Shown piece by piece: positions 42,185 through 52,770 of a stretch of 64,000 nt of DNA; position 1 is the stretch's first letter; every line of letters begins with the position of its first letter. Source of the stretch: Lentzea pudingi (GTDB lineage Bacteria > Actinomycetota > Actinomycetes > Mycobacteriales > Pseudonocardiaceae); NCBI RefSeq assembly GCF_014646255.1, contig NZ_BMNC01000006.1:1-64000 (forward strand), read 5' to 3'. Below the pieces are notes generated by a model. That model did no database searches, was not told the DNA's origin, and saw nothing but the letters and a program-made list of their open reading frames with translations. Both the position numbers and the translations under genes were made by a program.

Positions 42185-45100
42185 ATGCTTCGTGTCGTCG
42201 TAGCCACGGTGGTAGCGCTCTCACTCTCCCCGGCAACCGCACACGCCGAACCCCTGGACGTCTTGGCGTACCTGGAGAACCCCAGACTCACCGGCGAGCA
42301 CCAGGAACCCCCGCACCCGGACCTGAAACCCGAACGCCGCCTGAGCCTCGACGGCGAGTGGCGCCTCAGGATGTTCGACAAGCCGCAGGACGTCCGCGAC
42401 ACCCCGGACGGATGGCGCACGGTCGAGGTGCCCCACACGTGGCAGACCGACTTCCTCGACCACCCGATGTTCCGCAACATCCCCACCGAGATGTACCCGG
42501 ACGACCCGCCCAGGATCCCGCACGATGTCAACCCCACCGGCGTCTACGAGAAGACGTTCGACCTGCCCGCGGACTGGGACCGCACGCTGGTCCGCTTCGA
42601 GGGCGTGACCAGCGGATACTTCGTCTGGGTCAACGGCGCGTACGTCGGCTACGACCAGGGTGGCTACACGCCGGCGGAGTTCGACATCACCTCGAAGCTC
42701 AAGCCCGGCCGCAACACCCTGAAGGTCCAGGTCCACCGCTGGGGCTCCGGCTCGCACCTGGAGGACTACGACCAGTGGCGGTTCTCCGGCATCTTCCGCG
42801 AGGTCTGGCTCTACTCGACGCCGAGGACCTACCTCGCCGACGTGACGATCAAGACCGATCTGGACGCCCAGTACCGCGACGCCACGATCACCGCCGACGT
42901 AAAGATCGGCGGCCCTGCCGCGGGCCACACCGTCCGGACCAGGCTCTTCGACCCGCGAGGCCGTGAGGTCGCCGTCCAGGACGGCAGGGTCGCGAACCCG
43001 CTCAAGTGGACGGACGAGACGCCGAACGTCCACGAGCTCAGGATCGAGCTGATCAGGGACGGTCGCGTCGTCCAGACCGGCAGGCAGCCCGTCGGGTTCC
43101 GCGAGATCGAGATCGCCGACCGGCAACTGAAGATCAACGGCAAGCGCGTCGTCTTCCGCGGCACGAACCGGGCGGAGACGAGCGTCCGCGGCGGCCGCCA
43201 CGTCACCCGCGCCGACCAGCAACAAGACGTCGAGCTGATGAAGCGGTTCAACATCAACGCCGTCCGCACCTCGCACTACCCGAGCGACCCGTACTTCTAC
43301 GAGCTCGCGGACCGCAACGGCCTGATGATCGCCGACGAGGTCGACATCGAGACCCACCACCACGACGGCTGCCCGGCCAACTGCCTCGCCGAACGCCCTG
43401 AGTGGCAGGACGCGTTCCAGGACAGGTTCGTCGCGATGATGCAGCGCGACAAGAACCACCCGAGCGTCGTCATGTGGGACACGGGCAACGAGGCAGGCCT
43501 GGGCAAGGCGCACTACACGATGGCCGAGTACGCGCGGAAGAACGACACACGCCCGCTCTACCACCAGCCGAACGTGCCGGACGGCGACGCGCCGTTCGCG
43601 GACGTGGCCGGTCCGCGCTACCCGTCGCCCGCGAGCCTCGAAGCCAAGGCGAAGACCACCACCAAGCCGATCATCATGGGCGAGTACGCGCACGCCATGG
43701 GCAACAGCCTCGGCAACTTCAAGGAGTTCTGGGACGTCGTGCGCGCCTATCCGCAGGTGCAGGGCGGCTTCATCTGGGACTGGGCCGAGCAGAACATCGC
43801 CCTACCGCTCCACACCACACCTGACGACGCCAACGGCATCCTCTCGTACCTGTCCGGCAAACCGTCCCAGGTGGACGGACCGCACGGCAAAGCGTTGCGG
43901 CTCAGCGGGCTCGACGACTTCGTGGAGGTCTACCGCGACCGCAAGCTCGACGAGGTCACCGATGGCCTCACCCTGGACGCCTGGGTCAAGCCCGACACCT
44001 GGACCGGCGACTTCACCGTCATCTCCAAGGGCGACCACCAGTACGCGCTGAAGATGTCCAACGCGACGACGCTGGAGTTCTTCGTCCACAGCGGTACCTG
44101 GCGCACGGTCCGTGCGACGGTCCCGGCGGACTTCCAGGGCAACTGGCACCGCGTCACCGGCACGTTCGACGGCACGAGGCTGCGGTTGCTGATCGACGGC
44201 CGCGAGGTCGCGACGACGGACCACACCGGCACGGTCGACTGGTCGCACTGGCCGGTCAACATCGGCCGCAACGCCGAGACAATGCAGGAGAACGTGGGCA
44301 CCCGCATGGCCCACGGCGCGATCGACCAGGTCCGGATCTACCACCGCGCGCTGACCGAGGCCGAACTCGCCGCCGATCCCGAGAAGACCGCCGTGCTGGC
44401 CCTCGACTTCGAGAAGCTGGAGGACAAGGGACGCAAGCAGTCCTACGGCGCCGGCACCGGTGGTGTCGACGGCGTGGTGTGGGCGGATCGCAGGCCGCAG
44501 CCGGAGACCACCGAACTGATGGCGGTCCACTCCCCCATCCGGTTCTCGTTCGCGGACAACAGGCTCACGACCGTCAGCGAACGCCAGTTCACCGGCACCG
44601 ACGACCTCGAACTGCGCTGGCAGGTCCAGGACAACGGCCGCACCATCGCCCAGCACCGCGGCAGGCTGCGGCCGGGCACGACCACGTTGCCGGACTTCAG
44701 CGCCGAGACCGACCGTCACCTGACCGTCCGCGCGGTCGACCGGCAGGGCAACGACGTCGGCGTCGCCCAGTTCCCGCTGGGCGGCACGCAGATCGCCGGC
44801 CTGCACACGCCGTCCGCCCTGGGCAAGCTCACGACCACCGAGACCGGCGACGAGATCGTGGTGTCCGGCAAGGATTTCCGTTACGTCGTCAGCAAGACGT
44901 CCGGCACGCTCACCTCGATGCGCGTGCGGGGCGCCGAACTGCTCAAGACCGGCCCGGAGCTCGACGCGTGGCGCGCACCGCTGTCCAACGAGTTCATGAG
45001 CGAGGACGGTTCCTGGTACCGCAACGGCCTCGACCGCCTCAAGACCACGCCGTCGAGCGTCACGGTCACCCAGAACGCCGCTGACACGGTCATCACCGCG

Positions 45101-46444
45101 AAGTCCGCGGCCCAGGGGGTGCGGGACGCGTCGTTCGGCCAGACCTTCACCTACCGCGTCACCGGTGACGGTGAGATCAACGTGGGCCACCGGGTCGCCG
45201 CGCGGGACCGCATGCGCGACCTGAGCTACCTGCCCGGCATCGGTTTCACCCTCGAGGTTCCGGCGGACTACCAGAAGTTCACCTGGTACGGCCGCGGTCC
45301 GGGCGAGAACTACGACGACCGCAAGTCCGGCAACCCCATCGGTGTCTACCAGTCCACTGTGGATCGGGAGTTCAACGACTACTACAAGCCGTAGGACTAC
45401 GGCAACCACGCGGACACGCGCTGGGCGACACTGTCCAACGGCCGTGCGGGCCTGCTCGTCGCGGGCGATCTCGACGTGCGGGTCTCGCAGTACGACGACC
45501 TAGACCGCGCCGCGTACCCGTTCGCTCTGAAGAAGAACGACGGCTGGACGACCCTGCACGCGGCGCATCGTGTGACAGGCGTCAGCGAGACGTTCCACGA
45601 GCCGTTGCCGCAGTACCAGGTGGAGGCGGGCAACGAGTATGCGTACTCCGTGCTGCTGCGCCCGCTCACGGCCGTGGAGGCGTCCACGGGCAAGCTCGGC
45701 AACCGGGTGGACTGCGCGCCCACCGCCGAACTGCGTGCCACCGACACCGTCCTCGAACCGGGCGAGCAGGTCGAGGCCGAACTGGTGGTGACGAAGCCCT
45801 GCCCCGGCACGACCACGGCCAGGCTGACCGCGCCCGAGCACTGGTCCGCCACGCCGGGCACGGTCGACCTCTCCGGCGGCAGCGCGAAGGTGACGATCAA
45901 GCGCGAGGGCGGGGACACCGGCACCCGCCCGGTCTTCGCGGAGATCAGCACGGGCAAGGCGACGTCCAGCCTGACCCGGGACTTCACCGCCACCCCGCGT
46001 CCTCCGCAGGGTGAAGCCCCGGTCTCCGCGCTGGAGTTCCTCGACGAACGCAACGGCTGGGGCCCGGTCGAACGCGACCGCAGCAACGGCGAGGCCCAGG
46101 CGGGCGACGGCAACCCGATGAGCATCCGGGGCGCCCGGTTCGATCATGGGGTCGGCGTGCACGCCGACTCGGAGTTCCAGGTCTACACCGGCGGCAGGTG
46201 CGGCACGCTGACCGCCACCATCGGTGTCGACGACGAGACGAACGGTGGCGGCAGCGTCCGGTTCGAGATCCTGAAAGACAGCCGATCGGTCTACCAAAGC
46301 CCAGTGCTGACGGGACAGAGCGCAGCCGTCCCCATCTCCGTGGACACGTCTGGAGCAACGGTGCTGACGTTCCGGGTGACGGACGGAGGTGACGGCAACG
46401 CCCACGACCACGCCGACTGGGCTAGCCCGGTCCTGAGCTGCTGA
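42185..46444 (+). pseudogene. Secreted multidomain GH2 beta-galactosidase-like gene, interrupted by one in-frame TAG
   Basis: A frame of 1069 codons from ATG 42185 ends at TAG 45392-45394, but the same frame continues open for 349 more sense codons to the stop ending at 46444. The protein across the stop (YYKP-stop-DYGNHADTRW) is the family stretch in which a Gln is expected, so CAG to TAG is the likely change. Domains: signal peptide, GH2 sugar-binding, Ig-like and barrel with acid/base Glu436 (GNEAG) and nucleophile Glu500 (MGEYAHAMGNS), an inserted LamG domain (about 545-735), the large beta-sandwich broken by the stop, and a C-terminal NPCBM domain (GARFDHGVGVHADSEF). The truncated product would lack the end of the beta-sandwich and NPCBM. 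No frameshift or other decay is seen, so the event is recent, suppressed, or a sequencing error. Confidence 0.85.
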
Positions 46445-46447
46445 GAA

Positions 46448-46470
46448 TTGTCAGACCCCAGGCGTACCGT
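46448..46470 (+). promoter_or_regulatory. DNA-damage type promoter (PafBC/RecA-NDp-like) of the slipin gene
   Basis: TTGTCAGAC (46448-46456), eight bases, TACCGT (46465-46470): same spacing as the RecB-family promoter. The start codon is 40 bases downstream, so the mRNA has a short leader with its own ribosome site. Confidence 0.7.
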
Positions 46471-46509
46471 TGGAGATCAAGGGCATTCGCCGCTGAAAGG
46501 CGGGGTCTC

Positions 46510-47316
46510 ATGGTCTTCTTCGAAATCCTCGGCGGGCTGGTCGCGCTCGGAGGCCTCGGTCTCGCGATGAGCGCCAAAGTGATCAAGCAGTACGAACAGG
46601 GCCTGGTGTTCCGGTTCGGCAAGCTGCGGCAGGGCGTGCGCGGGCCAGGGCTGACGATGCTGGTTCCCGGGGTCGACCAACTCCGGAAGGTGAACCTGCA
46701 GATCGTCACCCTGCCCGTGCCCGCGCAGGACGGCATCACGCGCGACAACGTCACCGTGCGCGTCGACGCCGTCGTGTACTTCAAGGTGCAGGACCCGGCG
46801 AAGGCCGTCATCAACGTCGAGGACTACCGGTTCGCGATGTTGCAGGTGGCGCAGACGTCGCTGCGGTCGATCATCGGCAAGAGCGAGCTGGACGACCTGC
46901 TGTCCAACCGCGAGCGCCTCAACCAGGGCCTGGAGCTGATGATCGACACCCCCGCGCTGGAGTGGGGCATCGACATAGACCGCGTGGAGATCAAGGACGT
47001 GGCGTTGCCGGAGAGCATGAAGCGCTCGATGTCGCGCCAGGCCGAGGCCGAACGCGAACGCCGCGCCCGAATCATCACCGCGGACGGCGAGCTGCAGGCG
47101 TCCAAGAAGCTTTCCGAGGCCGCCGGGACCATGGAGTCCACGCCCGGCGCGCTCCAGTTGCGGCTGCTGCAGACCATCGTGGAGGTGGCGGCGGAGAAGA
47201 ACTCGACGCTGGTGCTGCCGTTCCCGGTGGAGCTGCTGAGGTTCCTGGAGAAGAACACGAACCTGGAGCTGCCGAAGGAGTCGCCGGACTCGACGGAGCC
47301 GAACGACCGGTCATGA
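46510..47316 (+). CDS. Slipin (SPFH/stomatin-like membrane protein)
   Basis: 268 residues. One N-terminal membrane anchor (ILGGLVALGGLGLAMSAKV), then the SPFH domain (IKQYEQGLVFRFGKLRQGVRG, VDAVVYFKVQDPAKAVINVEDY, RSIIGKSELDDLLSNRE), a charged coiled coil (RQAEAERERRARIITADGELQ) and a C-terminal tail. Slipins form ring-like scaffolds on the membrane. No NfeD-type partner is adjacent. The upstream damage-type promoter suggests stress induction. AAAGGCGGGG lies upstream of the ATG. Confidence 0.9.
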   Translation: MVFFEILGGLVALGGLGLAMSAKVIKQYEQGLVFRFGKLRQGVRGPGLTMLVPGVDQLRKVNLQIVTLPVPAQDGITRDNVTVRVDAVVYFKVQDPAKAVINVEDYRFAMLQVAQTSLRSIIGKSELDDLLSNRERLNQGLELMIDTPALEWGIDIDRVEIKDVALPESMKRSMSRQAEAERERRARIITADGELQASKKLSEAAGTMESTPGALQLRLLQTIVEVAAEKNSTLVLPFPVELLRFLEKNTNLELPKESPDSTEPNDRS

Positions 47317-47509
47317 CGCCCTGAGTGGCGGCCACGCGACACACGCCGGCTCCAACGCGCCACCGGTCGCGGCGCGCTGCCCCGGCGGCCTGGACACCGC
47401 ACCGCACCCCTGCGCGTGCGCCCCGGCCCACATCCCGGCTACGCCATGTGAGTTAAGCGCCGTAACGCCCCTTCACCACAGGCGACGTCTGGACAGGGGG
47501 TAGTGACGC

Positions 47510-50500
47510 ATGCAGGAGAGGGTCAGAGGCAGGTTCGTCGGCATCGGCGTCGGCTCCTACGAGCTGGTGCAGCCGCTGCAGCACGCCGTGAGCGACGTGC
47601 GGGAGCTGCGCGCGCTGCTCAAGGGCTACGACGGCGAACCCCTGGCCGACCCGGCCGAGGCCGACATCCGGGCGCACATGAAGGCCCTGCGCCAGAAACC
47701 GCAGGACGGCGGCGCGCTGGTGGCGTTGTGGAGCGGGCACGCGATCCCCGTCGCGGGCAACCTCAGGCTCCTGGCCAGGGACAACGACGGCGCGGTCGAC
47801 GGCATCATGCTGCACGAGTTCGCGCTGTGGTGTGCGGCGTCGGGTGCGCACCAGGTGCTCATCATCGTCGACGCCTGCTACTCGGGCGCCCAGCTCGACG
47901 AGGCCGTCCGCACGGTCGCCGCCACCCAGGAGGAGCTGCTGGCGGGCCAAGTGCACTGGGCGGGTGTGCTGGTGTCGTGTTCGAGCGTCGAAACAGCCCG
48001 TGACGGCCTGTTCGGCGGGAAGCTGCGCAAGCTGCTGCGTGCGGGTCCCACGGCCGATGAGGATGCACGGCGGTGGAGTGACCGCATCGCGTTGGTCGAC
48101 GGCGGTGCGGTCGGTACGGCGTTGCTGAACGCGTGGGACAGCGACGTCCAACGGCCGCGCTTCATGCAGTACGGGTCCGCTCAGCCGATGCTGCCGAACC
48201 CCCTCTACGCCGCGAACACGGTCGTGAAGCACCTTTTGCTCGCGGCTCGCGGTGGCGACTCCACGGACAACAGGTCGTGGTTCACCGGCCGCACCGCCCA
48301 GGTCGACAAGGTCGTGAGCTGGGTGAGGTCCGGGGTCGCCGGCCTGCGGGTGGTCACCGGGTCGCCGGGCACCGGCAAGTCCGCGGTCGTCGGCCGAGTC
48401 GTCAGCCTGTCCAACCCGGCCGAGCGCGACCTGCTGCTGACCGCCGGGCCGCCGTTCCGCCACGCGGACCCCGGTCCCTGCTCGGTCGACGCGGCCGTGC
48501 ACGCCCGCGCGATGGACGCGGCCCGCGTGGCCGACCTGCTGAGCCGCCAGCTCGTCAGCGCGGGCCTGATCCCCGAACCCGACGGTCCACGGCGGGGTGC
48601 GGCCGAGCTGGTCGGTGTGGTCAGCGCGCTGGCGGAGCCTCCGGTGCTGGTCGTCGACGGTCTGGACGAGGCGCGCGGTGAGTCGTTCTCGATCGCCACG
48701 TCGCTGCTGACCAAGCTCGCGAGCCACGCGGTCGTGATCGTCTCGACCCGCCAGGCGCACCGGGTCGCGGGTGGCGCTCCCCTGCTGACCGAGCTGTCGC
48801 CGGTCGAGGTGCTGAACCTCGACGACACCGGCAGCGAGACCGACGTCCGCGAGTACGTGATGGCGCGCCTGGGCCCCACGGCGAAGCAGTCCACCGTGGA
48901 CGAGCTGGCGAAGCTGCCGTTCCTGACCGCGTGGATGGTCACGGACCAGGTGCTGGCCGACGGCGGTGCGGACCTCAAGCTGTCGCTGGACGCGGCGTTC
49001 GACCGTGAGCTGGAGAAGGTGCCTTCTGCCCGTGCGCTGCTGACGGCGTTGACGTGGAGCTACGGCGCGGGGTTCCCCGAGGCCGAGTGGATGGCCGTGG
49101 CGCAGGCGTTGACCGGCGAGGAGTTCACCCGTGACGACATCACGGCCGTGCTCACCGAACTGGGCCGTCACGTCGTGCAGGACGGTGAGGAGGGCACGGC
49201 GGTCTTCAAGCTGACGCACCAGACGTTCGCGGACCACCTGCGGCCGCCGTTCGCACCGAGCCGGGACGAGGTGTTCGCGCCGGACGCCGAGAAGGTGGCG
49301 TGCGCGCTGATCGAGCTGTACCGGCAGCGGATGGAGGCCGGTGTGCCGCCGGACGTGCCGGGCTACCTGTGGAAGTACGCGTGGCGGCACTGCGGGCACG
49401 CGGGTACGCGGGCGCTGGACGGGTTGCGCGCACTCGCGGTGATGAACCGGATGTTGTTGCCGGACATCGCACTCGCGGCCACGACGGCAGCCAGCGAACT
49501 GATGCACTGGGGTCGAGGCGACGAGGCCATCGCACCGCTCGAAGAGGCCGCGGAGCACTTCCGCGCTCTCGTGCCGGCACTGCGGATGTACCTGGCGGAC
49601 CTGGCTTTCGTGCTGAACAAGCTCGGCCGGCGGTTCCGCGAGGCCGGACGTCTCCAGCAGGCCGTGGCACCCGCCGAAGAGGCCGCTGTGCGGTACCGCG
49701 AGCTGGTGGCGTCGACTCCGACGACGGCGGAAAGCCTTACGCACAAACGGCTTGCACAACGCATCGCGAAGACGACGACGCACGGCGGTGACAACCCGAC
49801 GTACGCGGCGCACCTCAGTGGGGCGTTGGTGGATCTGAGCGAGGTCTACGCGATGTTGGGACGTAGGCAGGACGCGCTGTCCACGGCGCGTGACGCCGTT
49901 GCGGCCGTGGACACCGATGCACCGCTTGCGCGCGCGATCATCTGTCTCGCCGCACGGTGCAGCGACTCTGGTCTGCGCTATGAGGCCATGCAACGGTCGA
50001 AGCTCGCGGTCGAGCTCTACTACTCGCTGGCGCAGACGAACCCGGTGTTCCTCGCGGACCTGGTCAGCGCGCTGGTGGAGCTGAGCCGCGACTACCTGGC
50101 GCTGGGCCGGCTCTCCGACGCCGACAGCATGACCCGGCAGGCCGCGGAGATCAGCGGCACGCTCGGCCGGCACGCCGCGTTCCGGCCCCAGCTCGCCGAC
50201 GCGGCGCTGAGCCTGAGCGTCGCGTACAGCATGGTCACGCGCACGGACGCGGCGTTGAACACCGCCCGGCAGGCCGCTGACCTCGCCGACGGGCTGCCGG
50301 TGCACGGTCAGGCGCTGCACAACCTGATGCGCCGCCAGCGCGACGCCGACAAGCCCCGCGAGGCGCTCGCCACCGGCCTGCGGACCGTCGAGGTGTGCCT
50401 GCTGCCGGAGAACACGGACCGCCTGTCGACGCTGGCGGCGGCCTTGTTCACGCTCGACACGGTCTGCGCGGGGCTCGAGCAGCCCGAGATCGTCGACGAG

Positions 50501-51406
50501 ACCTGGGAACGGGTGACGGCGCGGTTCAACGGCCCCCACCTCGCGACGCTGCTGATGCTGCGGGCGGCGGCCACGAGGGCCGGCGACCCGGCGGCGGCGA
50601 AGTGGCTGTGCCAGGCGCTCACGCACGTCGGCCAGTCGCGTCAGGCGATCCACGACGTGCACGACATCGCGCGCCGCCACCACGACTCGGGTCCGTGGCC
50701 GTGGGACACCACGCCGGATTGGCTCTCGGTCGACCGTGCGTTGTTGCGGACCGCACGCTCATGGGTGTTCGCACGCTCCTATGCCGAGGAACGCACGATC
50801 CTGCTCGCACACCCCGAGTTGTTGTCCACGGACGCGGATGTCGCTGTCACGGAGGCGTTGTACGGCACAAGCCTGATCGAGGCGCAGGTCATCCAGGCGC
50901 GCCGGGCGACCGCGCAGCAGCAAGGCGTCGTGCTCGCCTATCGGCCGTGGCTGCTCGCGAGTCTCGCGGACGAGTTCGTGGACGCGACGCCCGCACGTCG
51001 TCGTGAACTGCTCGCCACGCGCCGGGAGGAGTTGCTGGACAAGGAAGTGCTGAAGAACGTCCGCGACAACCGGCCCGTGCACGCGTTGCTGCTGCTGGCC
51101 GACGAGGACGCCGACGTGCTCGACCTCGTGCTGGACGCCGTCGACGACCCTGCGCGCGTGACCGAGATCCTGCGCGGACTTGCCGCCGGTGCGTCACCTC
51201 AAGCGCTGACGCAGGCCGTCACGGCGTTGGAGCCGCACGCGTTGGCGGCGCTGTACAAGGTGGTCGCGCGCGCTCGGGCCGGCGACCAGCGTCTGGCGTT
51301 GCCCGCGGCCGGTCAACGGCTGGCGTGGATCCACGAGCTGACCTATTTGGTGCCCGCGAACCTCGCGCTGCTCTCCCTCATCCGCAAGCTCGCCGAGGAG
51401 TCCTAG
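47510..51406 (+). CDS. Caspase-like peptidase / STAND ATPase / TPR protein
   Basis: 1298 residues, no signal peptide. Residues 1-230 are a caspase-fold peptidase: the strand FVGIGVGSYE, catalytic His77 (LWSGHA) and Cys123 (IIVDACYSG). Residues about 255-560 are a STAND/NACHT-like ATPase with Walker A GSPGTGKS (284-291) and Walker B VLVVDGLDE (379-387), then a winged-helix-like region ending in LTHQTFADHLRPPF. Residues about 630-1050 are helical TPR-type repeats (for example LSEVYAMLGRRQDALSTARDAV), and the C-terminal 240 residues are helical and unassigned. STAND proteins oligomerise on sensing a trigger; here a protease would be activated. The next gene starts right after its TAG. Many long frames antisense to it are codon-bias shadows. 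Confidence 0.88.
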   Translation: MQERVRGRFVGIGVGSYELVQPLQHAVSDVRELRALLKGYDGEPLADPAEADIRAHMKALRQKPQDGGALVALWSGHAIPVAGNLRLLARDNDGAVDGIMLHEFALWCAASGAHQVLIIVDACYSGAQLDEAVRTVAATQEELLAGQVHWAGVLVSCSSVETARDGLFGGKLRKLLRAGPTADEDARRWSDRIALVDGGAVGTALLNAWDSDVQRPRFMQYGSAQPMLPNPLYAANTVVKHLLLAARGGDSTDNRSWFTGRTAQVDKVVSWVRSGVAGLRVVTGSPGTGKSAVVGRVVSLSNPAERDLLLTAGPPFRHADPGPCSVDAAVHARAMDAARVADLLSRQLVSAGLIPEPDGPRRGAAELVGVVSALAEPPVLVVDGLDEARGESFSIATSLLTKLASHAVVIVSTRQAHRVAGGAPLLTELSPVEVLNLDDTGSETDVREYVMARLGPTAKQSTVDELAKLPFLTAWMVTDQVLADGGADLKLSLDAAFDRELEKVPSARALLTALTWSYGAGFPEAEWMAVAQALTGEEFTRDDITAVLTELGRHVVQDGEEGTAVFKLTHQTFADHLRPPFAPSRDEVFAPDAEKVACALIELYRQRMEAGVPPDVPGYLWKYAWRHCGHAGTRALDGLRALAVMNRMLLPDIALAATTAASELMHWGRGDEAIAPLEEAAEHFRALVPALRMYLADLAFVLNKLGRRFREAGRLQQAVAPAEEAAVRYRELVASTPTTAESLTHKRLAQRIAKTTTHGGDNPTYAAHLSGALVDLSEVYAMLGRRQDALSTARDAVAAVDTDAPLARAIICLAARCSDSGLRYEAMQRSKLAVELYYSLAQTNPVFLADLVSALVELSRDYLALGRLSDADSMTRQAAEISGTLGRHAAFRPQLADAALSLSVAYSMVTRTDAALNTARQAADLADGLPVHGQALHNLMRRQRDADKPREALATGLRTVEVCLLPENTDRLSTLAAALFTLDTVCAGLEQPEIVDETWERVTARFNGPHLATLLMLRAAATRAGDPAAAKWLCQALTHVGQSRQAIHDVHDIARRHHDSGPWPWDTTPDWLSVDRALLRTARSWVFARSYAEERTILLAHPELLSTDADVAVTEALYGTSLIEAQVIQARRATAQQQGVVLAYRPWLLASLADEFVDATPARRRELLATRREELLDKEVLKNVRDNRPVHALLLLADEDADVLDLVLDAVDDPARVTEILRGLAAGASPQALTQAVTALEPHALAALYKVVARARAGDQRLALPAAGQRLAWIHELTYLVPANLALLSLIRKLAEES

Positions 51407-52732
51407 ATGAGCGACCTGGTCGTCGTCCTGCCCGGCATTCTCGGCAGCACGTTGCGCAACTCCGACGGCATGGTGTGGGAGGTGTCCGGCAAGGCCGCGT
51501 TGCGCGCGGTGCTGACGCTCGGCCGCAGCCTGCACAGGTTGAAGCTCCCGGCCGGCATCGGCGACGAGCACCCCGGCGACGGAGTCGAGCCCGTCGGGCT
51601 GATGGCGGACCTGCACGTCCTCCCGGGCATCTGGACGCCGCTGAAGGGCTACGACCGGGTGACGCGCAGGATGAACTCGCTCGGCTACACCGTCGAGAAG
51701 GGCAACCTGCTGCTTTTCGCCTATGACTGGCGGCTGTCGAACCGCTACAACGGCGCGTTGCTGGCGCGGCGGGTGGACGAGATGCTCGACCGCATCGGAC
51801 CGGACGCCAAAGTCAGCTTCGTGTGCCATTCGATGGGCGGGCTGGTCGCTCGGTGGTGCATCGAGCAGTGCGGGATGGCCGAGCGGACAGCGAAGCTGAT
51901 CACGATGGGCACGCCGTACCGCGGCGCCGCCGCGGCGTTGGACCAGCTGGTCAACGGCGTGCGCAAGGGGCTCGGGCCGTTGGCGGTCGACCTGACGGAG
52001 TTCGCGCGGTCGATGCCGTCGCTGCACCAGCTGCTGCCCGAGTACGCGTGCATCGAGTCTCCCGGCGGTCTGCTCAAGACCACTGAGGTGTCGTTGCCCG
52101 AGCTCGACACGAAGATGGTCTCGGACGCGATGGCGTTCCACGGCGCGTTGACCGACTCGTTCGCCGACAAGACGTACGCGATCCTCGGCGGTAAGCAGCC
52201 CACGGCCACCACAGCACGTGTCGCGGACGGCAAGGTCACCTGTTATCGGACATATGAGGGCGACGACCTGTATGGCGATGCGACCGTGCCGATGCTCGGG
52301 GCCGCGCGCCGTGGCCTGGCGTTGGACTCGAACACGCTGCACCGCGTGACGGAGCAGCACACGTCGTTGCAGGACAACGCCGCCGTGCTGGACGCCGTGG
52401 AGTCGTTCCTGACCGCGAAACCCATCGTCCCGCGCAACGTCGTCACGACCGAGCCCCAGGTGACCGTGCCGGACCTGGCGCTGACCGGGGAGACGCTGGA
52501 GGTCACCGTCGAGCTGAAGGACACCCCGGCGCGGGCGTTGAAGGTGGCGGTGGTCGACGAGAACGGCAAACAGGTCGAATCGCGCAGTCCGGCGATCTCC
52601 GAGAGGATGTCGATCAGATTCGGTGAATTGGCCCCCGGCGCCTACTACGTGCAGGTCAGCGGCATCTCCGTAGGCGCTCCGGTGGCTCCGGTGACCAGTG
52701 CGGTGCTCGTCGTGGATTGCCCCTCGGTCTGA
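51407..52732 (+). CDS. LCAT-fold lipase/acyltransferase with C-terminal Ig-like domain
   Basis: 441 residues, no signal peptide. Lecithin:cholesterol acyltransferase-like alpha/beta hydrolase: LPGILGSTL oxyanion region, YDWRLS, nucleophile Ser142 (VCHSMGG), Asp291 (YGDATVP) and His318 (TEQHTSL). Residues about 355-441 are a beta-sandwich of Ig/carboxypeptidase-regulatory-like type. The likely substrate is a phospholipid or acyl ester. ATG 51407 directly follows the TAG of the caspase-STAND gene, so both products are made from one mRNA in linked amounts. It may be the membrane-attacking effector of that protein. Confidence 0.85.
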   Translation: MSDLVVVLPGILGSTLRNSDGMVWEVSGKAALRAVLTLGRSLHRLKLPAGIGDEHPGDGVEPVGLMADLHVLPGIWTPLKGYDRVTRRMNSLGYTVEKGNLLLFAYDWRLSNRYNGALLARRVDEMLDRIGPDAKVSFVCHSMGGLVARWCIEQCGMAERTAKLITMGTPYRGAAAALDQLVNGVRKGLGPLAVDLTEFARSMPSLHQLLPEYACIESPGGLLKTTEVSLPELDTKMVSDAMAFHGALTDSFADKTYAILGGKQPTATTARVADGKVTCYRTYEGDDLYGDATVPMLGAARRGLALDSNTLHRVTEQHTSLQDNAAVLDAVESFLTAKPIVPRNVVTTEPQVTVPDLALTGETLEVTVELKDTPARALKVAVVDENGKQVESRSPAISERMSIRFGELAPGAYYVQVSGISVGAPVAPVTSAVLVVDCPSV

Positions 52733-52770
52733 CCGGGAGGACGATTCACCTCTGGCACGGAGGAGGCGCG

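Noticed and set aside
45476..46444. Reading the 3' part of the GH2 gene as a separate gene
   Set aside because: It is in the same frame, has no ribosome site or promoter, and begins in the middle of the GH2 beta-sandwich; a continuation interrupted by TAG explains it better.
47453..50683. 1076-codon open frame on the minus strand opposite the caspase-STAND gene
   Set aside because: Antisense shadow with Arg/Gln/Val-rich composition and no motifs; the plus-strand protein has clear catalytic and ATPase motifs.
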